A program made the position numbers and the translations under genes. From positions 2,914,001 to 2,978,000 of the forward strand of contig NC_009792.1 of assembly GCF_000018045.1 (NCBI RefSeq): a stretch of DNA of 64,000 nt, in the 5' to 3' direction. The DNA comes from Citrobacter koseri ATCC BAA-895 (GTDB lineage Bacteria; Pseudomonadota; Gammaproteobacteria; Enterobacterales; Enterobacteriaceae). The notes beneath the pieces are model-generated. The model did no database searches and had not been told where the DNA came from. It saw only the letters and a list, made by a program, of their open reading frames with translations. This document shows positions 47,861 through 57,100 of this stretch, in pieces; positions within the stretch are counted from its first letter, which is position 1, and the number at the start of each line of letters is the position of its first letter.

Positions 47861-48586
47861 TTATTCCGTGATTAAAGTCCCTTCTTTTTCGCCCATCACG
47901 ACGCGACGCAGCGCGCCCGGCTTGTTCATATTGAAGACACGAATTGGCAATTTGTGGTCACGAGCCAGCGTGAACGCGGCCAGATCCATCACTTTCAGCT
48001 CTTTATCCAGCACTTCGCCGTAAGTGAGTTGCTCATACATCGTGGCGGACGGATCTTTGGCCGGGTCCGCAGTAAATACGCCATCGACTTTCGTGGCTTT
48101 CAGCACCACATCCGCTTCAATTTCGATACCGCGCAGGCAAGCCGCAGAGTCGGTGGTGAAGAAGGGGTTGCCGGTGCCCGCAGACAGGATAACCACACGG
48201 TTATTACGCAGCAGACTAATGGCTTCTGCCCAGCTGTAGTTGTCACACACGCCATTCAGCGGAATAGCGGACATCAGGCGGGCGTTCACATAGGCGCGGT
48301 GGAGCGCATCGCGCATCGCCAGACCGTTCATCACGGTGGCCAGCATGCCCATGTGGTCGCCCACAACGCGGTTCATACCCGCTTTCGCCAGACCAGCACC
48401 ACGGAACAGGTTACCGCCACCAATCACCACACCAACCTGAATGCCCAGTTCCACCAGTTCTTTGATTTCCTGAGCCATACGATCCAGTATGCTTGCATCA
48501 ATACCGAAGCCTTCCGAACCCTGCAGAGCTTCGCCACTCAATTTAAGCAGAATACGTTTATAGACGGGTTTTGCATTGGTAGCCAT
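47861..48586 (-). CDS. pyrH: UMP kinase
   Basis: Hexameric bacterial UMP kinase of the amino acid kinase family, activated by GTP and inhibited by UTP. 241 residues as in E. coli. The phosphate-binding KLSGEALQG and GGGNLFRG loops and the [15 protein letters not shown] segment are visible. It lies 147 bases after tsf, behind a terminator. Confidence 0.98.
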
Positions 48587-48696
48587 GTTTCTTTCCTGAG
48601 ACTGTCAACGATTGAGATGAGTTAATTCCGGCGACATTGTATGTCGCTTTTCAGCGCAGCCACTATAGGGGTTGGCTGAATTTACAAGATGGACGC

Positions 48697-48721
48697 AAAA
48701 AGAAGCCGCCCTCAGGCGGCT
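48697..48721 (-). terminator. Terminator of rpsB-tsf
   Basis: Stem AGCCGCC-TGAG-GGCGGCT followed by TCTTTTT on the minus strand, 13 bases after tsf. Confidence 0.9.
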
Positions 48722-48733
48722 CCTTTTCGACAA

Positions 48734-49585
48734 TTAAGACTGCTTGGACATCGCAGCAACTTCTGCTGCAAAGTCAGTCTCAACTTTCTCGATGCCTTCG
48801 CCCACTTCAAAGCGGATGAAGCCAGTTACGTCGGCGTTGTGCTCTTTCAGCAGCTGACCAACAGATTTGCTCGGTTCCATAACGAAAGGCTGACCGGTCA
48901 GAGAAACTTCGCCGGTGAATTTCTTCATGCGGCCTTCAACCATTTTCTCTGCGATTTCTTTCGGCTTACCAGACTGCATCGCGATGTCCAACTGTACCTG
49001 GTATTCTTTCTCTACCACTTCAGCAGACACGTCTTCCGGCTTAACGAACTCAGGCTTGCTTGCAGCAACGTGCATTGCCAGCTGTTTAACCAGCTCTTCG
49101 TCAGCGCCTTTAGCCGCAACCAGAACACCGATGCGCGCACCGTGCTGGTAAGAACCCAGAACGTCGCCTTCCAGGGAAGCAACACGGCGAATGTTGATGT
49201 TTTCACCGATTTTTGCCACCAGAGCAACGCGCTCTTCTTCGAACTGTGCTTTCAGCACGTCAACGTCAGTGATTTTGCCAGCAACAGCGGCGTCCAGCAC
49301 TTTGTCAGCAAATGCCTGGAAACCAGCATCTTTAGCAACGAAGTCAGTCTGGCAGTTAACTTCCAGAATGATGCCGTAGTTGCCGTCGATTTTGGTTTTG
49401 ATCACGCCGTCAGCAGCAACGTTGCCTGCTTTTTTCGCTGCTTTGATCGCACCGGATTTACGCATGTTTTCGATTGCCAGCTCGATGTCGCCATTCGCTT
49501 CAGTCAGTGCTTTTTTGCAATCCATCATGCCTGCGCCAGTACGCTCACGCAGCTCTTTTACCAGGGATGCGGTAATTTCAGCCAT
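48734..49585 (-). CDS. tsf: Elongation factor Ts
   Basis: Nucleotide exchange factor for EF-Tu. The ATG at 49585 (MAEITASLVKELRERTGAGM) gives 283 residues as in E. coli; the longer open frame reaches into the attenuator. The TDFVAKD contact motif for EF-Tu is present at about 80. Expression is set partly by the upstream rpsB-tsf attenuator. Confidence 0.99.
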   Translation of the reverse strand: MAEITASLVKELRERTGAGMMDCKKALTEANGDIELAIENMRKSGAIKAAKKAGNVAADGVIKTKIDGNYGIILEVNCQTDFVAKDAGFQAFADKVLDAAVAGKITDVDVLKAQFEEERVALVAKIGENINIRRVASLEGDVLGSYQHGARIGVLVAAKGADEELVKQLAMHVAASKPEFVKPEDVSAEVVEKEYQVQLDIAMQSGKPKEIAEKMVEGRMKKFTGEVSLTGQPFVMEPSKSVGQLLKEHNADVTGFIRFEVGEGIEKVETDFAAEVAAMSKQS

Positions 49586-49642
49586 TCTAAAATCCTCGGA
49601 AGATTTGATCTGCCCGGCATCAAACCGCACAGATTTAAAAGT

Positions 49643-49666
49643 GAAAAAGGGGCCTAAAGGGCCCCT
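49643..49666 (-). terminator. Attenuator between rpsB and tsf
   Basis: On the minus strand AGGGGCC-CTTTA-GGCCCCT followed by five T. It sits inside the intercistronic gap, so it should reduce, not block, read-through to tsf. E. coli has a comparable intercistronic terminator. Confidence 0.85.
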
Positions 49667-49719
49667 AACCAAACGTGATACTACCTGGTTTATAAGGGGG
49701 CTCGAACGAGCGTGCCTTA

Positions 49720-50445
49720 TTATTCAGCTTCTACGAAGCTTTCTTCCGCCTGAGAAGCCAGATCCTGAGAACGGCCTTCACGAACGGTTGCAGCTACAGC
49801 GCCCAGGTACAGGCTAACAGCACGGATTGCGTCGTCGTTACCCGGGATAACGAAGTCAACACCGTCCGGATCAGAGTTGGTATCAACGATAGCAAATACC
49901 GGGATACCCAGGTTGTTTGCTTCTTTGATAGCAATGTGCTCGTGGTCAGCATCGATAACGAACAGTGCGTCCGGCAGGCCGCCCATGTCTTTGATACCGC
50001 CCAGGCTGTTTTCCAGTTTCTCAAGCTCACGAGTGCGCATCAGCGCTTCTTTTTTGGTCAGCTTTTCGAAAGTACCGTCCTGAGACTGAGTTTCCAGGTC
50101 TTTCAGACGTTTGATGGACTGACGAACGGTTTTCCAGTTAGTCAGCATACCGCCCAGCCAGCGATGGTTCACGAAGAACTGGTCGCAGCTGTTAGCAGCG
50201 TCTTTCACCGCTTCGCTTGCAGCACGTTTAGTACCAACGAAAAGGATTTTACCTTTGCGAGAAGCAATCTTGTTCAGTTCAGCCAGCGCTTCGTTGAACA
50301 TCGGTACCGTTTTCTCAAGGTTGATGATGTGAACTTTGTTACGCGCACCGAAGATGAACGGCTTCATTTTCGGGTTCCAGTAACGGGTCTGGTGACCGAA
50401 GTGAACACCAGCCTTGAGCATGTCGCGCATGGAAACAGTTGCCAT
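49720..50445 (-). CDS. rpsB: 30S ribosomal protein S2
   Basis: Needed for S1 binding and late 30S assembly. 241 residues as in E. coli, starting MATVSMRDMLKAGVHFGHQT. Product S2 represses its own operon by binding the leader mRNA. First gene of rpsB-tsf, divergent from map. Confidence 0.99.
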   Translation of the reverse strand: MATVSMRDMLKAGVHFGHQTRYWNPKMKPFIFGARNKVHIINLEKTVPMFNEALAELNKIASRKGKILFVGTKRAASEAVKDAANSCDQFFVNHRWLGGMLTNWKTVRQSIKRLKDLETQSQDGTFEKLTKKEALMRTRELEKLENSLGGIKDMGGLPDALFVIDADHEHIAIKEANNLGIPVFAIVDTNSDPDGVDFVIPGNDDAIRAVSLYLGAVAATVREGRSQDLASQAEESFVEAE

Positions 50446-50612
50446 GATTAAAACCTCTATATATAAAAGTTGGGGTTATGCCTCCACGTATCCCATATTA
50501 CCGACCCCAAAGGGCACCCCGGAATATGTGCCGATACGTGTGTGTTGTTACACAAAGTGAGATTTGTCGCTTCAGTCCATCTTGTGTAGTCTTCGAATGG
50601 AACGGAAGTCCG
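50446..50612 (-). promoter_or_regulatory. rpsB leader mRNA (S2 autoregulation; t44/tff-type region)
   Basis: About 165 bases of untranslated leader lie between the inferred start (near 50612) and the rpsB ATG, far more than a ribosome site needs. In E. coli this leader is the S2 feedback site and overlaps the T44/tff small RNA. I infer the same here from position and length; I have not folded it. Confidence 0.6.
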
Positions 50613-50618
50613 GCGCGC

Positions 50619-50647
50619 TTTATACCACAAATACGCCGCGGACACCA
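50619..50647 (-). promoter_or_regulatory. rpsB promoter
   Basis: TATAAA (50619-50624) with TGGTGT (50642-50647) 17 bases upstream on the minus strand, followed by the GC-rich discriminator GCGCGCCGGAC, the hallmark of stringently controlled (ppGpp/DksA) translation promoters. Confidence 0.75.
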
Positions 50648-50769
50648 ATAATTGTTGGCTCGATGTGCTGTTAATGATTCTCAATTTGGCAGGCTACGCT
50701 TTGGACTGATACCATTGACAGCACTTACACAATTATTGTCGAAATAATCGACACCGATGGACAGAATTC

Positions 50770-51564
50770 ATGGCTATCTCAATCAAGACCCCTGAAGAAA
50801 TCGAAAAAATGCGCGTCGCTGGCCGCCTGGCCGCTGAAGTGCTGGAGATGATCGAACCGTATATCAAACCGGGCGTCAGCACCGGGGAACTGGATCGCAT
50901 CTGCAACGACTACATCGTCAATGAACAACACGCGATCTCCGCTTGCCTCGGCTACCACGGTTATCCGAAATCCGTTTGCATCTCCATTAATGAAGTGGTG
51001 TGCCACGGTATCCCGGACGACGGCAAATTGCTGAAAGACGGCGATATCGTCAATATCGACGTAACCGTAATTAAAGATGAATACCACGGCGATACGTCAA
51101 AAATGTTTATCGTCGGCAAACCGACGATTCTGGGCGAGCGCCTGTGCCGTGTAACCCAGGAAAGTCTGTATCTGGCGCTGCGAATGGTCAAACCGGGCAT
51201 CCGTCTGCGCACGCTGGGCGCGGCCATTCAGAAATACGCGGAAGGCGAAGGCTTCTCTGTCGTTCGCGAATATTGCGGTCACGGGATTGGGCGCGGCTTC
51301 CATGAAGAACCGCAGGTTCTGCACTACGATGCGGACGACGGCGGCGTGGTTCTGCAACCGGGAATGACGTTCACCGTTGAACCGATGCTGAACGCCGGTG
51401 ATTACCGCATCCGCACCATGAAAGACGGCTGGACGGTAAAAACCAAAGACAGAAGCTTGTCTGCGCAGTACGAGCATACTATTGTGGTAACCGAAAACGG
51501 CTGTGAAATTCTGACGTTACGCAAGGATGACACCATCCCGGCGATTATCACGCACGACGCATAA
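50770..51564 (+). CDS. map: Methionine aminopeptidase, type I
   Basis: Removes the initiator Met from nascent proteins with small second residues. 264 residues as in E. coli, so metal ligands Asp97, Asp108 (in NIDVTVIKDEYHGDTS), His171, Glu204 and Glu235 keep their numbers. Cytoplasmic and essential. Divergent from rpsB. Confidence 0.99.
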   Translation: MAISIKTPEEIEKMRVAGRLAAEVLEMIEPYIKPGVSTGELDRICNDYIVNEQHAISACLGYHGYPKSVCISINEVVCHGIPDDGKLLKDGDIVNIDVTVIKDEYHGDTSKMFIVGKPTILGERLCRVTQESLYLALRMVKPGIRLRTLGAAIQKYAEGEGFSVVREYCGHGIGRGFHEEPQVLHYDADDGGVVLQPGMTFTVEPMLNAGDYRIRTMKDGWTVKTKDRSLSAQYEHTIVVTENGCEILTLRKDDTIPAIITHDA

Positions 51565-51570
51565 ACTTTT

Positions 51571-51651
51571 GCCTGATGGCGCTACCGCTTATCAGGCCTA
51601 CAATCAGCGTTTACCCGTAGGCCGGATAAGGCGTTAACGCCGCATCCGGCT
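51571..51651. repeat. BIME between map and glnD
   Basis: GCCTGATGGCGCTACCGCTT-ATCAGGCCTAC and GTAGGCCGGATAAGGCG-CGCATCCGGC, two facing REP units in the 106-base gap. Confidence 0.85.
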
Positions 51652-51670
51652 TTTTAATGGGTGGCGCATA

Positions 51671-54343
51671 ATGAATACTCTTCCTGAACAGCACGCGAAT
51701 ACGGCTCTCCCCACCCTACCCGGCCAACCGCAAAATCCGGGAGCCTGGTCACGTGACGAGCTTACCGTCAGCGGAATTAAAGCCCACATTGATATTTTCC
51801 AGCAGTGGCTGGGAGACGCTTTTGACAGCGGGATTTCCGCAGAGCAATTGATTGAAGCCCGCACCGAATTTATCGACCAGCTGCTGCAACGACTGTGGAT
51901 CGACGCCGGATTCGGGCAAATTGCCGATCTGGCCCTGGTGGCCGTCGGCGGCTATGGCCGGGGCGAGCTGCATCCGCTTTCCGACATTGACCTGCTCATC
52001 CTGAGCCGTAAAAAGCTGCCCGACGCTCAGGCGCAAAAGGTCGGGGAACTGCTGACCTTGCTGTGGGATGTGAAGCTGGAAGTCGGGCATAGCGTGCGCA
52101 CACTGGAAGAGTGTCTGCTGGAAGGGCTGTCGGACTTAACCGTCGCCACCAATCTGATTGAAACACGTCTGCTGATCGGCGACGTGGCGCTTTTTCTGGA
52201 ACTGCAAAAGCATATTTTCAGTGAAGGCTTCTGGCCGTCGGAGAAATTTTTCGCCGCCAAAGTCGAAGAGCAAAACCAGCGCCACCAGCGCTATCACGGC
52301 ACCAGCTATAACCTTGAACCCGATATTAAAAGCAGCCCCGGCGGCCTGCGTGATATCCACACCCTGCAATGGGTGGCCCGCCGCCACTTCGGCGCAACGT
52401 CTCTCAATGAGATGGTCGGCTTCGGCTTCTTAACCCAGGCAGAACGCGCTGAGCTAAACGAGTGCCTGCATATTTTGTGGCGCATTCGCTTCGCGCTGCA
52501 CCTGGTGGTCAGCCGTTACGACAACCGCCTGTTGTTCGACAGGCAGCTCAGCGTTGCCCAGCGGCTCAACTACACAGGCGAAGGCAACGAGCCGGTTGAG
52601 CACATGATGAAAGACTATTTCCGGGTCACGCGTCGGGTCAGCGAACTAAACCAGATGCTATTACAGCTGTTTGATGAAGCAATCCTCGCCCTGCCCGCCG
52701 ATGAAAAACCTCGCCCGATTGATGACGATTTTCAACTGCGCGGCACGCTGATCGACCTGCGCGATGACGATCTGTTTATCCGTTCACCGGAAGCGATCCT
52801 GCGGATGTTTTATATGATGGTGCGCAATAGCACCATCACTGGCATCTATTCCACCACGCTGCGCCATCTGCGCCATGCCCGCCGCCACCTGACCCAGCCG
52901 CTGTGCTACATCCCGGAAGCGCGCTCTCTGTTTCTCAGTATGCTGCGTCATCCGGGCGCCGTCAGCCGCGGTTTGCTGCCAATGCATCGCCACAGCGTGC
53001 TTTGGGCTTACATGCCGCAATGGTCGCATATCGTCGGCCAAATGCAGTTCGACCTGTTCCATGCCTATACGGTGGATGAGCACACCATTCGCGTAATGCT
53101 GAAGCTGGAAAGTTTCGCCAAAGAAGAGACCCGCCAGCGCCATCCACTGTGCGTCGATCTCTGGCCGCGCCTGCGGCAACCGGAACTGATCCTGATCGCG
53201 GCGCTGTTCCATGATATCGCCAAAGGGCGCGGCGGCGATCACTCGGTACTCGGCGCGCAGGACGTGCTCAAATTTGCCGAACTGCACGGCCTGAACTCAC
53301 GCGAAACGCAACTGGTCGCCTGGCTGGTACGCCAGCACCTGCTGATGTCGGTTACCGCCCAGCGGCGCGATATCCAGGACCCTGAGGTCATCAAACAGTT
53401 CGCCGAAGAGGTGCAAACGGAACACCGCCTGCGCTTCCTGGTATGCCTGACGGTCGCTGACATTTGCGCCACTAACGAAACGCTGTGGAACAGCTGGAAG
53501 CAAAGCCTGTTGCGCGAACTGTACTTCGCCACCGAAAAACAGCTACGTCGCGGCATGCAAAACACGCCGGATATGCGCGAACGCGTGCGCCATCATCAGC
53601 TTCAGGCGCTGGCGCTGCTGCGAATGGACAATATAAACGAAGAGGCGCTGCATCAAATCTGGACACGCTGCCGCGCTAACTATTTCGTGCGCCATAGCCC
53701 GAATCAGCTGGCCTGGCATGCGCGTCATCTGTTACAGCACGATCTGACCCGACCGCTGATTCTGGTCAGCCCGCAGGCCACGCGCGGCGGAACGGAGATC
53801 TTCATCTGGAGTCCTGACCGCCCTTATCTGTTTGCCGCCGTTTGCGCAGAGCTGGACAGGCGCAATCTGAGCGTTCATGACGCGCAAATCTTCACCACCC
53901 GCGACGGCATGGCGATGGATACCTTTATTGTGCTGGAGCCGGACGGCAGCCCTCTCTCCGCCGACCGTCACGAAGCCATCCGTTTTGGACTGGAGCAGGC
54001 GATTACCCAGAGCAGCTGGCAGCCTCCGCAGCCGCGTCGCCAGCCGGCCAAACTGCGCCACTTTACCGTCGATACCGAGGTCACTTTTCTGCCTACTCAC
54101 ACCGACAGAAAATCGTTCCTTGAACTTATCGCTCTCGATCAGCCGGGCCTGCTGGCGCGGGTCGGGCAAATTTTTGCCGATCTGGGAATTTCGCTTCATG
54201 GCGCCCGAATTACAACCATTGGCGAGCGAGTAGAAGATTTATTCATAATCGCGACAGCCGACCGGCGTGCCCTTAATAATGAGCTACAGCAGGAAGTGCA
54301 TCAACGGTTGACAGCGGCCCTCAATCCAAACGATAAAGGGTAG
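51671..54343 (+). CDS. glnD: Bifunctional uridylyltransferase/uridylyl-removing enzyme GlnD
   Basis: Master nitrogen sensor: it uridylylates PII (GlnB, GlnK) when glutamine is low and deuridylylates it when glutamine is high, which in turn sets NtrB/NtrC activity (glnG is also in this window). 890 residues as in E. coli. Order: nucleotidyltransferase with GGYGRGELHPLSDIDLLIL (about 95-115), HD hydrolase with FHDIAKGRGGDHS (about 515), and two C-terminal ACT domains (about 710-890). Confidence 0.99.
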   Translation: MNTLPEQHANTALPTLPGQPQNPGAWSRDELTVSGIKAHIDIFQQWLGDAFDSGISAEQLIEARTEFIDQLLQRLWIDAGFGQIADLALVAVGGYGRGELHPLSDIDLLILSRKKLPDAQAQKVGELLTLLWDVKLEVGHSVRTLEECLLEGLSDLTVATNLIETRLLIGDVALFLELQKHIFSEGFWPSEKFFAAKVEEQNQRHQRYHGTSYNLEPDIKSSPGGLRDIHTLQWVARRHFGATSLNEMVGFGFLTQAERAELNECLHILWRIRFALHLVVSRYDNRLLFDRQLSVAQRLNYTGEGNEPVEHMMKDYFRVTRRVSELNQMLLQLFDEAILALPADEKPRPIDDDFQLRGTLIDLRDDDLFIRSPEAILRMFYMMVRNSTITGIYSTTLRHLRHARRHLTQPLCYIPEARSLFLSMLRHPGAVSRGLLPMHRHSVLWAYMPQWSHIVGQMQFDLFHAYTVDEHTIRVMLKLESFAKEETRQRHPLCVDLWPRLRQPELILIAALFHDIAKGRGGDHSVLGAQDVLKFAELHGLNSRETQLVAWLVRQHLLMSVTAQRRDIQDPEVIKQFAEEVQTEHRLRFLVCLTVADICATNETLWNSWKQSLLRELYFATEKQLRRGMQNTPDMRERVRHHQLQALALLRMDNINEEALHQIWTRCRANYFVRHSPNQLAWHARHLLQHDLTRPLILVSPQATRGGTEIFIWSPDRPYLFAAVCAELDRRNLSVHDAQIFTTRDGMAMDTFIVLEPDGSPLSADRHEAIRFGLEQAITQSSWQPPQPRRQPAKLRHFTVDTEVTFLPTHTDRKSFLELIALDQPGLLARVGQIFADLGISLHGARITTIGERVEDLFIIATADRRALNNELQQEVHQRLTAALNPNDKG

Positions 54344-54373
54344 TGTGTTTATTCATATGGAAAGAGTTTAACA

Positions 54374-55198
54374 ATGCAGCAGTTACAGAACGTTATTGAG
54401 TCCGCTTTCGAGCGCCGTGCCGACATCACTCCGGCGAATGTAGATACCGTGACCCGCGAAGCGGTTAACCAGGTCATTTCTCTGCTGGATTCCGGTGCGC
54501 TGCGTGTGGCAGAAAAGATTGATGGCCAGTGGGTGACTCACCAGTGGCTGAAGAAAGCGGTTCTGCTCTCTTTCCGTATTAACGATAACCAGGTTATCGA
54601 CGGTGCGGAAAGCCGCTACTTCGATAAAGTACCGATGAAATTCGCCGACTATGACGAAGCGCGCTTCCAGAAAGAAGGCTTCCGCGTAGTGCCGCCTGCC
54701 GCTGTGCGTCAGGGCGCGTTTATCGCACGCAACACTGTGCTGATGCCATCCTACGTAAACATCGGCGCATTCGTTGATGAAGGCACGATGGTAGATACCT
54801 GGGCGACCGTAGGTTCCTGCGCGCAGATTGGTAAAAACGTACACCTGTCCGGCGGCGTCGGCATCGGCGGCGTACTGGAACCGCTACAGGCGAACCCGAC
54901 AATCATCGAAGATAACTGCTTCATCGGCGCGCGTTCTGAAGTGGTTGAAGGGGTGATCGTTGAGGAAGGTTCCGTGATCTCTATGGGCGTGTACATCGGT
55001 CAAAGCACCCGTATTTACGATCGCGAAACGGGCGAAATCCATTATGGCCGCGTACCGGCAGGCTCCGTTGTGGTTTCCGGCAACCTGCCGTCGAAAGACG
55101 GTAAGTACAGCCTGTACTGTGCGGTCATCGTGAAAAAAGTCGACGCGAAGACGCGCGGCAAAGTCGGGATCAACGAGCTGTTACGTACCATCGACTAA
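54374..55198 (+). CDS. dapD: Tetrahydrodipicolinate N-succinyltransferase
   Basis: Commits tetrahydrodipicolinate to the succinylase branch of DAP/lysine synthesis, needed for peptidoglycan. 274 residues as in E. coli: an N-terminal helical domain, then a left-handed beta helix (about 105-230) with repeats such as IGAFVDEGTMVDTWATVGSC, then the C-terminal strand. It lies 30 bases after glnD and ends at a terminator. Confidence 0.98.
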   Translation: MQQLQNVIESAFERRADITPANVDTVTREAVNQVISLLDSGALRVAEKIDGQWVTHQWLKKAVLLSFRINDNQVIDGAESRYFDKVPMKFADYDEARFQKEGFRVVPPAAVRQGAFIARNTVLMPSYVNIGAFVDEGTMVDTWATVGSCAQIGKNVHLSGGVGIGGVLEPLQANPTIIEDNCFIGARSEVVEGVIVEEGSVISMGVYIGQSTRIYDRETGEIHYGRVPAGSVVVSGNLPSKDGKYSLYCAVIVKKVDAKTRGKVGINELLRTID

Positions 55199-55208
55199 CA
55201 ATGATTTG

Positions 55209-55235
55209 AAAAAGCGGGCTGAGCCCGCTTTTTTT
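55209..55235 (+). terminator. Terminator after dapD
   Basis: AAAGCGGGCT-GA-GCCCGCTTTTTTT, a strong stem with T run 10 bases after dapD. Confidence 0.92.
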
Positions 55236-55307
55236 ACATCTGTGGCTGGCGGAAAGAGAACTTTTCGTTAATTATTCATAGGTTATGTTGAGATGAAGGG
55301 TACCGCT

Positions 55308-55694
55308 ATGTATGACAATTTGAAAAGTCTGGGCATTACCAATCCTGAAGAAATCGATCGTTACAGCCTGCGGCAAGAAGCCAACAACGATATCCTGAAA
55401 ATCTATTTCCAGAAGGATAGAGGCGAGTTCTTTGCCAAAAGCGTAAAGTTCAAATATCCCCGCCAGCGTAAAACCGTCGTCGCCGATGGTATCGGGCAAG
55501 GTTACAAAGAGGTGCAGGAGATCAGTCCTAACCTGCGCTATGTGATCGATGAACTGGATCAGATCTGCCAGCGCGATCGCACGGAAGTCGATCTCAAACG
55601 TAAGATCCTGGATGATTTACGTCATCTGGAAAGCGTGGTCGCCAACAAGATCAACGAAATTGAAGCGGATCTGGAAAAACTAACGCGTAAGTAA
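55308..55694 (+). CDS. yaeH: Conserved protein YaeH (UPF0325)
   Basis: 128 residues starting MYDNLKSLGITNPEEIDRYS. Soluble and helical, with no signal peptide and no known role. The ATG at 55308 matches E. coli in length; an ATG five codons upstream (55293) is in frame but not conserved. It stands alone between a terminator and a BIME. Confidence 0.92.
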   Translation: MYDNLKSLGITNPEEIDRYSLRQEANNDILKIYFQKDRGEFFAKSVKFKYPRQRKTVVADGIGQGYKEVQEISPNLRYVIDELDQICQRDRTEVDLKRKILDDLRHLESVVANKINEIEADLEKLTRK

Positions 55695-55703
55695 GCTGTG
55701 TGT

Positions 55704-55783
55704 TGCCGGATGGCGGCGTGTTACGCCTTATCCGGCCTACAGGTAACTCCCGGTAGGCCTGATAAGCGTCGCGCCATCAGGCA
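55704..55783. repeat. BIME between yaeH and cdaR
   Basis: GCCGGATGGCGGCGTGTTAC...TTATCCGGCCTAC and GTAGGCCTGATAAGCGTC-GCGCCATCAGGC face each other between convergent genes. Confidence 0.85.
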
Positions 55784-55784
55784 A

Positions 55785-56942
55785 TCAATGCTGCTCGTCC
55801 AGTTGCAACGCGACATACAGCAACAGCCGATCATCAAAATTGCCCAAATCCAGCCCCGTCAACTCAGAGATGCGGTTCAGACGGTATTCCAGCGTATTAC
55901 GGTGAATAAAGAGCGCCTTCGACGTTGCCAACGGCTGCACGTTATGGCGAAACCACGCGGCCAGCGTCCGGCGTAACAGCCCATTATTATCCATCGCCTT
56001 CAGCTTTGAGAGCGGGCGCGCCAGCTCATTGGCCTGCCAGCCACCACGCAGGCTGTCCAGCAGCACTGGCAGCATCAAATCCTGGTAAAAGTAGCTGCGT
56101 TGCTCCGGCATACGCTGCTTGCCCACCATCATGGTGGTACGCGCAGTGCGCCAGGAACGGGCGATACTGCCCGGGCCGGTAAAATAGTTCCCCAGTGCGA
56201 CCCGAAAGCGCAATTGCCCGTTCTCTTTCATCCGGGAAATCAACTGCTCAATACGCTTGCGATGGTCGTCCGCATCCCAGCGCCCAAACTGATTCAGCGC
56301 CGGTTTCAGCACAACCATTTCCGTCAAAGAAACGATAGCAATCAAATTGTTGCGTTCAGGCGTCGTTAACGCATTTTGCAACTGCTGCAACTCCTCCATC
56401 GCGCTGTCAACGCCAAGCTGCCCGCTGTCCACTTCAACCACGGCAGCCACACGCGGTTGGTTCAGGTCGATACCCAGCCGCTGCGCCCACTCCGTCAACG
56501 CTGGCGTATTTTCCTCAGCCTGAATCAGGTTCATCACCAGTTCTTCACGCAGACGACTGTCCTGGGCCAGCAGATGCATCAGCCGCGACTGCTCCAGCAT
56601 CATTTCGGCCGTCATACAGACCAGCTCACCGTATTTTCGCAGGTGTTGCGGCTCACCGGTTAAACCAATAACGCCGACGATCTCCCCTTCCAGGCGCAAC
56701 GGCAGATTGATCCCCTGGCGCACGCCGTGAAGATGCCGCGCCACCGCATCATCAATATCGACCACGCGCCCCTGCGACAGCACCAACAGCGCGCCTTCGT
56801 GCAATTCACCAATACGCTCCCGATCGCCGCTACCGATAATACGCCCACGGGCATCCATTACGTTGATATTGGTATCGATGATGCGCATTGTGCGCGCCAC
56901 AATATCCTGTGCCATTTTGGTATCAAGATGCCAGCCAGCCAT
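55785..56942 (-). CDS. cdaR: Sugar diacid utilization regulator CdaR
   Basis: Transcriptional activator of galactarate and glucarate use genes (garD, garPLRK, gudPD in E. coli). Its N-terminal sugar-diacid recognition domain (about 1-135) and the C-terminal PucR-type helix-turn-helix (KALFIHRNTLEYRLNRISEL, near 350) are clear. The ATG at 56942 (MAGWHLDTKMAQ) gives 385 residues as in E. coli; the frame runs open further upstream without conservation. Confidence 0.96.
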   Translation of the reverse strand: MAGWHLDTKMAQDIVARTMRIIDTNINVMDARGRIIGSGDRERIGELHEGALLVLSQGRVVDIDDAVARHLHGVRQGINLPLRLEGEIVGVIGLTGEPQHLRKYGELVCMTAEMMLEQSRLMHLLAQDSRLREELVMNLIQAEENTPALTEWAQRLGIDLNQPRVAAVVEVDSGQLGVDSAMEELQQLQNALTTPERNNLIAIVSLTEMVVLKPALNQFGRWDADDHRKRIEQLISRMKENGQLRFRVALGNYFTGPGSIARSWRTARTTMMVGKQRMPEQRSYFYQDLMLPVLLDSLRGGWQANELARPLSKLKAMDNNGLLRRTLAAWFRHNVQPLATSKALFIHRNTLEYRLNRISELTGLDLGNFDDRLLLYVALQLDEQH

Positions 56943-57058
56943 AATCCCCTCCTGTGAGCAGAGCTCAAGCATAGGGAAGATGCTAACCTGCATCATTGTG
57001 CATCTGCACAAACTAAAGCAGAGAAGTATGGAGTTGTGGGAGGCCTCACAGAATGTGA

Positions 57059-57089
57059 GAAATGCCCTTTTCCCGGACAGGAAAAGGGC
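57059..57089 (-). terminator. Terminator after degP
   Basis: A long stem GCCCTTTTCC/GGAAAAGGGC on the minus strand followed by ATTTCTC, 11 bases after the degP stop. Confidence 0.75.
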
Positions 57090-57100
57090 AAGAGAGGAAA

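Noticed and set aside
48689..49657. A 322-codon frame opposite tsf
   Set aside because: Antisense to the highly expressed tsf gene; its Cys/Phe/His-rich composition reflects the strongly biased codon use of tsf.
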